Assembly: GCA_947470205.1 (NCBI GenBank)
Contig: CANISK010000072.1
Span: 1-7,207, forward strand
Length of the DNA stretch: 7,207 nt
Reading direction: 5' to 3'
From: Neisseriaceae bacterium
GTDB lineage: Bacteria; Pseudomonadota; Gammaproteobacteria; Burkholderiales; UBA11063
The position numbers and the translations under genes were made by a program. This document shows, in pieces, positions 1 to 6,325 of this stretch. The notes under the pieces were generated by a model, which was given only the letters and a program-made list of their open reading frames with translations, ran no database searches and was not told the DNA's origin. The number at the start of each line of letters is the position of its first letter. Position 1 is the stretch's first letter.

Positions 1-59
1 AATATAGCAATTGCACCTAGGAGGAATATTGGTGTGAATATTGTGATGGATTGTTTCAT
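1..59 (-). CDS. Possible N-terminus of a membrane or secreted protein, cut by the window edge
   Basis: A minus-strand ATG at 59-57 opens a frame that stays open to the window edge and reads MKQSITIFTPIFLLGAIAI. A basic start followed by an uninterrupted hydrophobic run is what a signal peptide or first membrane segment looks like. It lies about 125 bases beyond the corC stop on the same strand. In many proteobacteria corC is followed by the membrane enzyme gene lnt, but nothing here identifies Lnt. No convincing Shine-Dalgarno precedes the ATG. Only 19 residues are visible, and the plus strand is also open over 1-72, so this is a tentative call. Confidence 0.35.
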   Translation of the reverse strand, partial: MKQSITIFTPIFLLGAIAI

Positions 60-110
60 GATTATCTGTTGATATGCTTCAATAAATTTTTTACTTATCG
101 TTCTTAGTAT

Positions 111-133
111 TTGATAATTTTAGAAAATATCAA
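111..133. repeat. AT-rich inverted repeat after corC
   Basis: TTGATA at 111-116 pairs with TATCAA at 128-133, and TTT at 118-120 with AAA at 124-126, leaving a small loop. It lies beyond the corC stop. No clean U-run follows on the minus strand, so it is at best a weak 3' end structure. Confidence 0.3.
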
Positions 134-147
134 TCAATATTTATTTA

Positions 148-176
148 TCTAGATTCTCGATTTCTCGGGAATGACA
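148..176. repeat. ATTCCC-type palindromic repeat (dRS3/REP-like hairpin)
   Basis: Read on the minus strand, this is a hairpin with left arm ATTCCCGA, loop GAAA and right arm TCGAGAAT (153-172). One C/A mismatch lies in an otherwise complementary 8-base stem, and the loop is of GNRA type. The wider context, with GTCATTCCC before and GAATCTAG after, matches the general form of dispersed short repeats known from several proteobacteria, such as dRS3 in Neisseria. It sits just past the corC stop codon, where such elements can act as 3' end stabilisers or weak terminators. Only one copy is in the window, so membership of a dispersed family is inferred. Confidence 0.5.
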
Positions 177-185
177 GTTTAAAGC

Positions 186-986
186 TCAAAAACGATGAGT
201 GTATAATTTGATAAAATTGATTTTTCTACTATCTGCACTGATAACTTCAATATTGCAATTATTTATTTTTAATTTTTCATTATTCACAGGAAGTCTACCA
301 AGTTTTTTGATAATATAGCCACCAATGGTTTCTACAATCTTATCTTCTATCTTTATTCCCAGTTTGCGTTCTAATTCATTGAGCTTACAATAACCCTTAA
401 TGCGATATTCATTTTCTTTCAGTTCTATGATTGTACGTTCCCCATCAATTGAATCATACTCATCTTCAATATCCCCCACAATTTGCTCTATAATCATTTC
501 CAAGGTTACAATGCCAACAATATTGGTAAATTCATCAACCACCATCACTAAATGGGAATGATTTAAACGCATTTCATGCATTAAGCTATTTAATTTTTTT
601 ATTTCTGGTACAAATAGAGCTTTACGTAGATGATTTTTGATGTGGAATTCGTCTTGGTGAGTAAAATATCCCACTAAATCTTTACTGTGAAATATGCCAA
701 TGATTTTACTTATTTCTTTATCAATCACTGGAAATCTAGAATGTCCAGTAGTTTTGATTTTATTAATAATATTTTCTATATTATCGTTTATATCAATGGT
801 ATCGATCTGATGTCTTGGTATCATGATATCACGTGCGGTAAAATCTGTAAGGTGGATAACCGCTTCAATCATGTGAATGCTATCATTATTTATAATATTT
901 TTAGTGATAGACTTTTTTATTTCATCGATAATGTCTTGTTTGGATTTAAATTCACGTTTAAAAATTTGTAACAAATTTAAAAACAT
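186..986 (-). CDS. corC: CorC/HlyC-family CBS-domain protein
   Basis: This 266-residue protein has the order typical of soluble CorC. A short helical N-terminus is followed by the first CBS motif (ARDIMIPR, residues 51-58), GHSRFPVID (81-89), SKDLVGYF (101-108), the second CBS segment with VVDEF and VGDIEDEYD (149-178), then the CorC_HlyC C-terminal domain with ETIGG (219-223) and ADSRKINFIKL (251-261). There is no membrane segment, as in the proteobacterial stand-alone form; E. coli CorC has about 290 residues. The family binds nucleotides through its CBS pair and is linked to magnesium and cobalt efflux or resistance. The exact substrate role cannot be read here. The usual DEFGG motif reads DEFTN (151-155). 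The ATG lies 18 bases after the rnpA stop, so co-transcription with rpmH-rnpA is likely. Only a weak purine-rich stretch serves as ribosome site. A haemolysin name, common for this family, would be misleading. Confidence 0.88.
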   Translation of the reverse strand: MFLNLLQIFKREFKSKQDIIDEIKKSITKNIINNDSIHMIEAVIHLTDFTARDIMIPRHQIDTIDINDNIENIINKIKTTGHSRFPVIDKEISKIIGIFHSKDLVGYFTHQDEFHIKNHLRKALFVPEIKKLNSLMHEMRLNHSHLVMVVDEFTNIVGIVTLEMIIEQIVGDIEDEYDSIDGERTIIELKENEYRIKGYCKLNELERKLGIKIEDKIVETIGGYIIKKLGRLPVNNEKLKINNCNIEVISADSRKINFIKLYTHRF

Positions 987-1004
987 TTTATATGCTTTCT
1001 TAAA

Positions 1005-1394
1005 CTATCTAATGTTTATGATTAACTTTGTGGTGATTTTGTGCATTTCTTCATGTAATGAATTGTAATTTTCATGAGTAAAGTATTTGGTAACACGAAT
1101 TATAATATCAAAACCACATGGAGTGTGCTTATCTAATGAAGGGGTGGATTGCACGCTACCCCATTTGTGCTGATGAACTCGAAAGAACTCTCTGAGGGCT
1201 CGTTTCATATAATTGCGTTTATTGGCTTTTTTATGAACGCGTTTACCAACTATCAAACCAAGTCTAGAGTGTGAAAGTGTGTTTGGTTTGTAATGTATTT
1301 TAATAAAACCGCCATATAAGACACGCCGAAAAAGAAAAACGGATGAAAAATCATCCGCTGTTCTTAACCTATGTTGCTGCGTAAAACGTTGCAT
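1005..1394 (-). CDS. rnpA: Ribonuclease P protein component
   Basis: RnpA is the protein subunit of RNase P. It binds the catalytic RNA and the 5' leader of precursor tRNAs and aids 5' maturation. The 129 residues show the family signature: RLGLIVGKRVHKKANKRN at 44-61 running into RNYMKRALREFFR at 60-72, the conserved basic RNA-binding helix. The N-terminus (RLRTADDF, 9-16) and the strand DIIIRVT (96-102) also match the usual fold. Length is normal, between about 110 and 140 for the family. It lies 28 bases after rpmH on the same strand, the almost universal bacterial order. No clear Shine-Dalgarno precedes its ATG, so translation may depend on coupling or on an A-rich leader. Downstream, the usual yidD-yidC pair is absent and corC follows instead. 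Confidence 0.93.
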   Translation of the reverse strand: MQRFTQQHRLRTADDFSSVFLFRRVLYGGFIKIHYKPNTLSHSRLGLIVGKRVHKKANKRNYMKRALREFFRVHQHKWGSVQSTPSLDKHTPCGFDIIIRVTKYFTHENYNSLHEEMHKITTKLIINIR

Positions 1395-1422
1395 TGTGAT
1401 TTAAGGGAAAATTGGAAAACAT

Positions 1423-1557
1423 TTAAACTGCTAAACGCTTTCTACCGGAAGCGCGTCTTGCATTGATAATTGCACGACCAGACTTGCTTCTCATTCTAAC
1501 TAAAAATCCATGTGTACGTTTACGTTTAACTACTGATGGTTGAAATGTACGTTTCAT
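1423..1557 (-). CDS. rpmH: 50S ribosomal protein L34
   Basis: This 44-codon gene encodes a very basic protein that begins MKRTFQPS and ends GRKRLAV, with HGFLVRM in the middle. These are the hallmarks of L34 of the large ribosomal subunit. Length (44) and the central and terminal residues agree best with betaproteobacterial L34 as I recall it; gammaproteobacterial forms are usually 44-46 residues and differ in these stretches. The ATG is preceded by a strong AAGAGGA Shine-Dalgarno (1564-1570) with 6 bases of spacing. A TATAAT box lies 32 bases upstream of the ATG. It heads a minus-strand cluster with rnpA and probably corC. The gene has no frameshift or missing residues. Confidence 0.96.
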   Translation of the reverse strand: MKRTFQPSVVKRKRTHGFLVRMRSKSGRAIINARRASGRKRLAV

Positions 1558-1563
1558 GACTAA

Positions 1564-1595
1564 TCCTCTTAGCAATACGTAAGTTAGGCATTATA
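1564..1595 (-). promoter_or_regulatory. rpmH promoter -10 box and Shine-Dalgarno
   Basis: On the minus strand a perfect TATAAT (1590-1595) lies upstream of rpmH, and AAGAGGA (1564-1570) sits 6 bases before the ATG. No good -35 hexamer is found at 16-18 bases; the upstream sequence is T-rich. This is probably the main promoter for rpmH-rnpA and perhaps corC. Confidence 0.6.
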
Positions 1596-1662
1596 ACATA
1601 AATCTGTCATTGTGTATAAAAATATTTTATAAAAATCTGTGAATGTGAAGTTGACTGTGTGT

Positions 1663-1668
1663 TAAAAT
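1663..1668 (+). promoter_or_regulatory. Candidate -10 box of the tRNA-Lys gene
   Basis: TAAAAT lies 10 bases before the tRNA 5' end, which would give a leader of only a few bases. No convincing -35 stands 16-18 bases upstream; the TTGACT at 1651-1656 is too close to pair with it. Tentative. Confidence 0.3.
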
Positions 1669-1678
1669 TGTGTTTATT

Positions 1679-1754
1679 GGGGTGTTAGCTCAGCCGGTAG
1701 AGCAGCGGACTCTTAATCCGTTGGTCGAGAGTTCGATCCTCTCACACCCCACCA
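1679..1754 (+). tRNA. tRNA-Lys (anticodon CTT)
   Basis: All arms fold. The acceptor stem is GGGGTGT (1679-1685) with ACACCCC (1744-1750). The D stem is GCTC (1688-1691) with GAGC (1700-1703). The anticodon stem is GCGGA (1705-1709) with TCCGT (1717-1721), with one G-U pair. The T stem is GAGAG (1727-1731) with CTCTC (1739-1743), around loop TTCGATC. The anticodon loop CTCTTAA gives CTT, which reads the lysine codon AAG. Discriminator A and an encoded CCA complete 76 bases. The gene is convergent with the frameshifted coiled-coil gene, whose restored stop lies only 12 bases away. No hairpin terminator separates them. Confidence 0.97.
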
Positions 1755-1766
1755 GCACACATCCAC

Positions 1767-2133
1767 TCAAAACCAATGAAACCCTTTCGCTACAACACCC
1801 AATATAAAAGCAGTATTGGCAGCTATCCACATAAGTATTTGTATTTTACTAGCTTGTAATCTTAGTTCAACTTTATTAGTTTCTTTGTGCAATCTGAATT
1901 CAACCTGCGTAATTTCCTTTTTTTAATCTTAATTCAGTTTCAATTAAATCCCCCTTTTGCACCAATTCTTTATTTTTAATTGTTTCAATTTCAATATTTT
2001 TCTCTTGAATGATATTAGTCATTTGCTCAAATTGTCTTGCGGTATATTCTGCAAATTCTTGATTGATGCCGTTTTTCTTAGCAATATTTACAAATTCTAA
2101 AACATCAAAATGTGTCATTGTGATTGACGACAT
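1767..2133 (-). pseudogene. DUF1640/CCDC90-like coiled-coil membrane-anchored protein, frameshifted in an A7 run
   Basis: The uninterrupted frame (to 1900) reads MSSITMTHFDVLEF, then a soluble N-terminal part with ARQFEQM, then stops soon after ELRLKK. Removing one A from the A7 run at 1918-1924 (minus strand) opens the frame to a TGA at 1767. The restored part continues KEITQVEFRLHKETNKVELR and on through LQASKIQI, ending in a hydrophobic anchor (LMWIAANTAFILGVV) and AKGFHWF. The repaired tail has an 11-residue period (ELRL/EFRL/ELRL), as expected for a long coiled coil. Small proteins with this design are seen in many proteobacteria; their role is not settled. I prefer the ATG at 2133, as AGGA lies 9 bases upstream and the stop of purN is 16 bases away. 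An earlier ATG at 2163 overlaps purN. It is either a recent pseudogene or a gene rescued by slippage on the A run. A sequencing error is also possible. Confidence 0.75.
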
Positions 2134-2149
2134 AATTTTATTTCCTGTC

Positions 2150-2791
2150 TTAGTATGCAACATAAAAATTTTGATTATTGAGTATATCTTTATCCATTTT
2201 CTCGTGTTTTACAATAACATAGTTATCATTTCTTATATCCACCATATTATTTAATAACTTTCTAATGATAAACGGATATACGATATATTCAATCTTTAAT
2301 AGTTTTATTGTAACATCATCTTCGGTATCTTGTCTATCGATATTAGTTACCGCTTGTAGAATGATTGGCCCACAATCTAGTTTATCAGTCACAAAATGTA
2401 TGGTTATTCCAATTATTTTTACTCTGGATGCAAATGCTTGTTTTTGTGCATGCATTCCAGTAAAAGACGGTAATAATGATGGATGAATATTGATAATTTG
2501 ATGGTGATATTTATTTACAAAATCACCACTTAATATCCGCATAAATCCTGCAAGGATGAGGTATTTTGGTGTGTAATTATCTACTATAGCTATAAGCTCT
2601 CGCTCGAAATCTGCTTTATTTGTGTATAGTTTATTATCTACCACATAAGTTGGAATGTGGTATTTTTTTGCAATATCTAGTCCTTTGGCATGTGGAGTAT
2701 TGCTAATCACACAAGCTATAGAGGAAGATAACCCGGCATTACATATTGCGTTTAAATTACTTCCAGTACCTGAGATGAAGACTATAATCAT
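2150..2791 (-). CDS. purN: Phosphoribosylglycinamide formyltransferase (GAR transformylase)
   Basis: PurN transfers the formyl group of 10-formyl-tetrahydrofolate to glycinamide ribonucleotide, step three of de novo purine synthesis, in the cytoplasm. The 213-residue protein shows the phosphate-binding loop ISGTGSNLNA (6-15), the segment LAGFMRIL (80-87), the active-site motif INIHPSLLPSF (100-110) with N101 and H103, and VTDKLDCGPIILQ (134-146) with the catalytic D139. These match the Asn-His-Asp triad of E. coli PurN. Length is normal. The C-terminal tail (about the last 30 residues) is rich in Asn, Lys and Asp and looks poorly conserved. The ATG has no clear Shine-Dalgarno. The downstream coiled-coil gene follows closely and may share its transcript. 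PurM, its frequent neighbour, is absent from the window. Confidence 0.95.
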   Translation of the reverse strand: MIIVFISGTGSNLNAICNAGLSSSIACVISNTPHAKGLDIAKKYHIPTYVVDNKLYTNKADFERELIAIVDNYTPKYLILAGFMRILSGDFVNKYHHQIINIHPSLLPSFTGMHAQKQAFASRVKIIGITIHFVTDKLDCGPIILQAVTNIDRQDTEDDVTIKLLKIEYIVYPFIIRKLLNNMVDIRNDNYVIVKHEKMDKDILNNQNFYVAY

Positions 2792-2896
2792 TTTTAAATT
2801 AATTCTTTATATGATATACGAACTGCGATGTATTTTATTTTTATTACCGCATCCGCAATAAAGCGCAACACTTAATATTGAGTATCAAGCATTGAG

Positions 2897-2929
2897 ATTG
2901 CCACACCATGATAAATCATGGTTCGCAAT
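2897..2929. repeat. Hairpin-forming inverted repeat upstream of purN
   Basis: ACCATGAT (2905-2912) and ATCATGGT (2915-2922) are perfect reverse complements around a two-base AA centre. Outside a small unpaired segment, ATTGC (2897-2901) pairs with GCAAT (2925-2929), giving 13 pairs in all. The arm is less AT-rich than its surroundings. It lies about 105 bases upstream of the purN ATG, so it could be an operator in the purN promoter region or the hairpin of a transcript. No U-run follows on either strand. Confidence 0.55.
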
Positions 2930-3056
2930 GGCTGATTTTGATATTTTCTTATATTGAGCTGATGTTTTAAAAAATTATTTGAGTATATTTGAGAATTTCA
3001 TACCCATCAAGTATAAATCATTCACCAATCATTCTATCATAATCAATTTATTTTTT

Positions 3057-3074
3057 TAAGATAAATTTGTCTTA
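3057..3074. repeat. 18-base dyad TAAGATAAATTTGTCTTA
   Basis: This sequence is a palindrome apart from one mismatched pair (T3062 with G3069). It contains GATAAATTTGTC, whose parts recur at 6471-6503 before the repeat-protein gene. It lies upstream of the promoter-like pair at 3098-3126 and could be a protein-binding site, but the base composition makes chance matches easy. Confidence 0.35.
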
Positions 3075-3097
3075 TTAATAACATATTGATTTTTCAT

Positions 3098-3126
3098 TTG
3101 ATTATTTAATTCGCAAATTGTATAAT
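3098..3126 (+). promoter_or_regulatory. Plus-strand promoter candidate facing the gcvP 3' end
   Basis: TTGATT (3098-3103) and a perfect TATAAT (3121-3126) are separated by exactly 17 bases, the ideal sigma-70 spacing. Transcription would start near 3133 and run into the 3' end of gcvP on the opposite strand. The only frame it could serve is the tiny one at 3130-3210. It may instead drive a small or antisense RNA, or be a chance match in AT-rich DNA. Confidence 0.45.
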
Positions 3127-3129
3127 AAG

Positions 3130-3210
3130 GTGCGACAAAAATTTAGAAATAACTTACAGAAACTAGAAGAGTTCAAACAAGGTTTTATGGGTAAAGATAT
3201 ACTAAAATAA
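3130..3210 (+). CDS. Tiny reading frame of 26 codons, unrecognised
   Basis: A GTG start would give a basic, helical-looking peptide ending GFMGKDILK before TAA, six bases short of the convergent gcvP stop. No Shine-Dalgarno fits the GTG, which lies only 3 bases after the TATAAT box. An internal ATG would leave seven codons. I do not recognise it. It may be a remnant of a lost gene or not coding at all. Confidence 0.15.
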   Translation: MRQKFRNNLQKLEEFKQGFMGKDILK

Positions 3211-3229
3211 AATAATCTAGCTACAGCTA
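3196..3229 (-). terminator. Weak terminator-like element at the gcvP stop
   Basis: On the minus strand TAGC and GCTA (3218-3229) can form a four-pair stem with loop TGTA that includes the gcvP stop codon. It is followed by the T-rich GATTATTTTATTTTAG. The stem is short, so this is a weak candidate; no better one is seen after gcvP. Confidence 0.25.
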
Positions 3230-6060
3230 CACATGAAGTTTCTGTCTCCATATGCATCATCAATGCGGTTTACCGTTGGAAATATTTTCCCAGCCATGAC
3301 CCATGGTTTTGGAAAACATGCATCTGATATTGAATATGGTTTATCCCAAGTGGCTATATCTTTTAACGTGTGTGGTGCATTTTTAAGTGGGTTATTAGTT
3401 TTATCCATAACGCCATTTTTGATGTCTAATATTTCATTATAGATATGTACCATTGCCTCAATAAATCTATCCAGTTCTGCCTTATCTTCGCTTTCAGTAG
3501 GTTCAATCATAAGTGTCCCTGCCACTGGGAATGACTGAGTTGGTGCATGAAAGCCAAAATCCATCAGACGTTTTGCAATATCGACCTCTGTGATACCCGC
3601 CGAATCTTTTATAGGTCTAATATCAATAATACATTCATGCGCCACCATGCCATTATTGCCAGTGTATAAAATTTGATAATATGGTTTTAATTGATGTGCG
3701 ATGTAATTTGCATTTAGTATTGCTTGGTAAGTGGTGTGCTTAAGACCAGTGTCGCCTAACATTGTGATGTACATCCACGAGATAATTAAAATTGATGCAC
3801 TGCCAAATGGGGCACTACTTACCGCGTAGTATTCTTGTGTGTTTTGATTATCCATCGCATTTGAATAAATATAATGACTAGGCAAAAAATCCACCAGATG
3901 AGATGCTACTCCAATTGGCCCCATACCTGGCCCACCACCTCCATGGGGAATGGCAAAAGTTTTATGTAAATTCATATGAGATACATCAACCCCAATCTCT
4001 ACGGGCTTGATAACCCCTACCAATGCATTTAAATTTGCCCCATCCATATATACCTGTCCGCCATTCTCATGAATAACCGCACATATTTCTTTAATACCAG
4101 ACTCAAATACCCCATGGGTAGACGGAAAAGTTATCATCAGACACGATAAAGTGTCTTTGTATTGGGTGGCTTTGTTTTTTAGATCTAATATATCAACATT
4201 TCCATCGGTATCACAATTTACAACTATCACTATAAGACCAGCTAAATATGCCGATGCTGGATTTGTCCCGTGAGCAGATTTTGGAATAAGGCAGATATTT
4301 CTATGTGGCTGATTAATGCTCTCTTGATAACGTCTAATCGCCACAAGTCCTGCGTACTCCCCTTGCGCACCAGAGTTTGGTTGTAGTGAAATTGCACTAA
4401 ATCCTGTAATTGCACATAGCTTTTTAGATAAATCTTTTAGTAGATCTATGTACCCCTGAGTATGTGACTCTGGTGCAAATGGATGAATGGTACTAAATTC
4501 TTCCCATGATACTCCATCTAAAGTTGATGCAGCATTTAATTTCATAGTACATGAGCCAAGTGGTATCATGCTATGAACTAATGATATATCTTTGTTTTCA
4601 AGTTTTTTTAAGTAACGCATGAGCTTGGTTTCACTTTGATATTTGTTAAATACTTCGTGAGTGAGGATCTCATCTGTTCTATATAATGACTCAAATTCAT
4701 CTATATTATTTGTATTATATGCTGTTAAAAATTCATCTTCAGTGATATGTTTATTAGTAATAATATTAAATATCTCACATAGCTCCTTGGGGAGTGACTT
4801 TTCATTGATTGATATCAATAAGATATTATTATCAATGCCCACCAAATAACCATTATGAATTAATTTATTGTATATTTCTTGAGTCTCGTGTTTTAGATCT
4901 ATGGTGATGGTATCAAAAACCAAATGCGTGTTTTTGATTGCAATATTTGCATTTTTTAGGTTGATGCGTAATGTGTTGGTTAAATTTAAAATTTGCTTTG
5001 CAATTTCTGTCAACCCATCTTTACCATGATACATCGCATAAAAACCTGCCATATTGGCAAGTAATGCTTGTGCGGTACAGATATTTGAAGTTGCCTTTTC
5101 TCGTCTTATGTGTTGCTCACGAGTTTGCAATGCCATTCTTAATGCTAGATTTTCTCTTGTATCTTTACTCACTCCTATTATACGCCCAGGTAATAAACGT
5201 TTGTGTGAATCAAGAGTTGCGATATAAGCAGCTGATGGCCCTCCGAAACCAATTGGAATACCAAATCTCTGGGTGGAGCCAACCGCAATATCTGCCCCCA
5301 TTTCACATGGAGATTTAAATAATACTAAAGATAAAATATCACAGCTCATAGAAATAATGCATTTTTGGTTTTGTTGTTTGATATCTTTAATTGTACTGGT
5401 GTAGTCTATCATGTTACCATATAAATCTGGATTTTGAATAAACACTCCGAAATATTCTAACGGGTTACATTTATCTAATTCATCCACAATAATTGTAATA
5501 TTTTGATATTTGGCTTTGGTTTTAAGTACGTCTAGTGTTTGCGGGAGGACATTTTTTGCGACAAAAAAATTATTAGAATGTTGGTTGGATATCTTATATG
5601 CCATTAACATACTCTCACCTGCAGCAGTACCTTCATCCAATAAAGATGCGTTTGATACCGCAAACCCAGTGAGATCTGTAATCATTTGTTGGTAATTTAA
5701 AAGAGCCTCTAGTCTCCCCTGGGATATCTCAGCCTGATATGGAGTGTACGCGGTATACCACCCAGGGTTTTCAAAGACGTTTCTTTTGATTACCGCTGGA
5801 GTTATGGTGTCAGAATAACCAAGCCCAATGTAGTTTTTGAGAATGCAGTTTTTATTGGCGTAGGATTTTAATTTTTGCAATGCCGTATATTCATCACAAC
5901 CTTCTTCGTGGGTGGTGTGGAGATTATTTGTTTTGATTGTCTCTGGTATAACATTATCAATAAACTGAGTAATATTTTGGTAGCCTAAGTGGGTTAGAAT
6001 TTGTGTTTGTTCGGTTTGACTAGATCCAATGTGCCTATTTTCGTAAGTATTGTGTTTCAT
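3217..6060 (-). CDS. gcvP: Glycine dehydrogenase (decarboxylating), P-protein, single chain
   Basis: GcvP is the PLP enzyme of the glycine cleavage system. It decarboxylates glycine and passes the aminomethyl group to the lipoyl arm of GcvH. The 947 residues form the full homodimeric type, with both halves fused (E. coli 957), not the split GcvPA/GcvPB type. Visible motifs: ENRHIG (7-12), NPGWYTAYTPYQAE (98-111), SLLDEGTAAGE (139-149), MIPLGSCTMKLN (498-509), the PLP lysine K700 in LHKTF, the glycine-rich HGGGGPGMGPIGV (706-718), and the C-terminal DAYGDRN. The end CSCS is a few residues shorter than usual. The frame is intact, with no missing key residue. gcvT and gcvH, which commonly precede gcvP in an operon, are not adjacent: 512 non-coding bases lie upstream and the next gene is divergent. 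No strong Shine-Dalgarno is seen. No recognisable glycine riboswitch lies in the leader. The enzyme feeds one-carbon units into the folate pool that PurN uses. Confidence 0.97.
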   Translation of the reverse strand: MKHNTYENRHIGSSQTEQTQILTHLGYQNITQFIDNVIPETIKTNNLHTTHEEGCDEYTALQKLKSYANKNCILKNYIGLGYSDTITPAVIKRNVFENPGWYTAYTPYQAEISQGRLEALLNYQQMITDLTGFAVSNASLLDEGTAAGESMLMAYKISNQHSNNFFVAKNVLPQTLDVLKTKAKYQNITIIVDELDKCNPLEYFGVFIQNPDLYGNMIDYTSTIKDIKQQNQKCIISMSCDILSLVLFKSPCEMGADIAVGSTQRFGIPIGFGGPSAAYIATLDSHKRLLPGRIIGVSKDTRENLALRMALQTREQHIRREKATSNICTAQALLANMAGFYAMYHGKDGLTEIAKQILNLTNTLRINLKNANIAIKNTHLVFDTITIDLKHETQEIYNKLIHNGYLVGIDNNILLISINEKSLPKELCEIFNIITNKHITEDEFLTAYNTNNIDEFESLYRTDEILTHEVFNKYQSETKLMRYLKKLENKDISLVHSMIPLGSCTMKLNAASTLDGVSWEEFSTIHPFAPESHTQGYIDLLKDLSKKLCAITGFSAISLQPNSGAQGEYAGLVAIRRYQESINQPHRNICLIPKSAHGTNPASAYLAGLIVIVVNCDTDGNVDILDLKNKATQYKDTLSCLMITFPSTHGVFESGIKEICAVIHENGGQVYMDGANLNALVGVIKPVEIGVDVSHMNLHKTFAIPHGGGGPGMGPIGVASHLVDFLPSHYIYSNAMDNQNTQEYYAVSSAPFGSASILIISWMYITMLGDTGLKHTTYQAILNANYIAHQLKPYYQILYTGNNGMVAHECIIDIRPIKDSAGITEVDIAKRLMDFGFHAPTQSFPVAGTLMIEPTESEDKAELDRFIEAMVHIYNEILDIKNGVMDKTNNPLKNAPHTLKDIATWDKPYSISDACFPKPWVMAGKIFPTVNRIDDAYGDRNFMCSCS

Positions 6061-6125
6061 TTGATAAGCTTTCTAGGTGTTAAATTCACTCGCAGTGTTT
6101 AATATATTTAGTTAATTAAGTTTTT

Positions 6126-6145
6126 CTATTTAATTAATTAAATAG
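6126..6145. repeat. Perfect 20-base palindrome before gcvP
   Basis: CTATTTAATTAATTAAATAG equals its own reverse complement over all 20 bases. It lies 66 bases upstream of the gcvP ATG, where an operator or promoter element for gcvP would be expected. It is made almost only of A and T, so chance or a DNA-bending role is possible. Confidence 0.4.
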
Positions 6146-6325
6146 TCGCGTTAGGTAAAATTTATCAATGGGGATAATTTTTCTTCGAATTTCATTTTGG
6201 GCGTTTGCATGGTTTTTGATCTTGATAAAATTTTACAATTGTTATTGTACATGGGCGTTATTTTAACATCTTATGGCGTTTTCGAGTTGGGATTTAATAC
6301 AGATTTGTATAATTATATTCTTCTT

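Larger units (their letters stand above)
2792..3216. other. AT-rich intergenic region between purN and gcvP (425 bases)
   Basis: No substantial gene is visible on either strand. The region holds a long inverted repeat (2897-2929), an 18-base dyad (3057-3074), a plus-strand promoter-like pair (3098-3126), a 26-codon reading frame after it (3130-3210), and the 3' end of the gcvP transcript. Any purN promoter must lie here on the minus strand, but I could not fix one with confidence. Length and base composition would suit the remains of a decayed gene, but no protein similarity is evident to me. Confidence 0.6.

Noticed and set aside
687..971. Plus-strand frame of 94 codons opposite corC
   Set aside because: It lies wholly antisense to a well-conserved gene and resembles no family; it is a shadow of corC codon use.
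4971..5318. Plus-strand frame of 115 codons opposite gcvP
   Set aside because: It lies within the conserved gcvP coding sequence on the other strand and has no ribosome site or family features.
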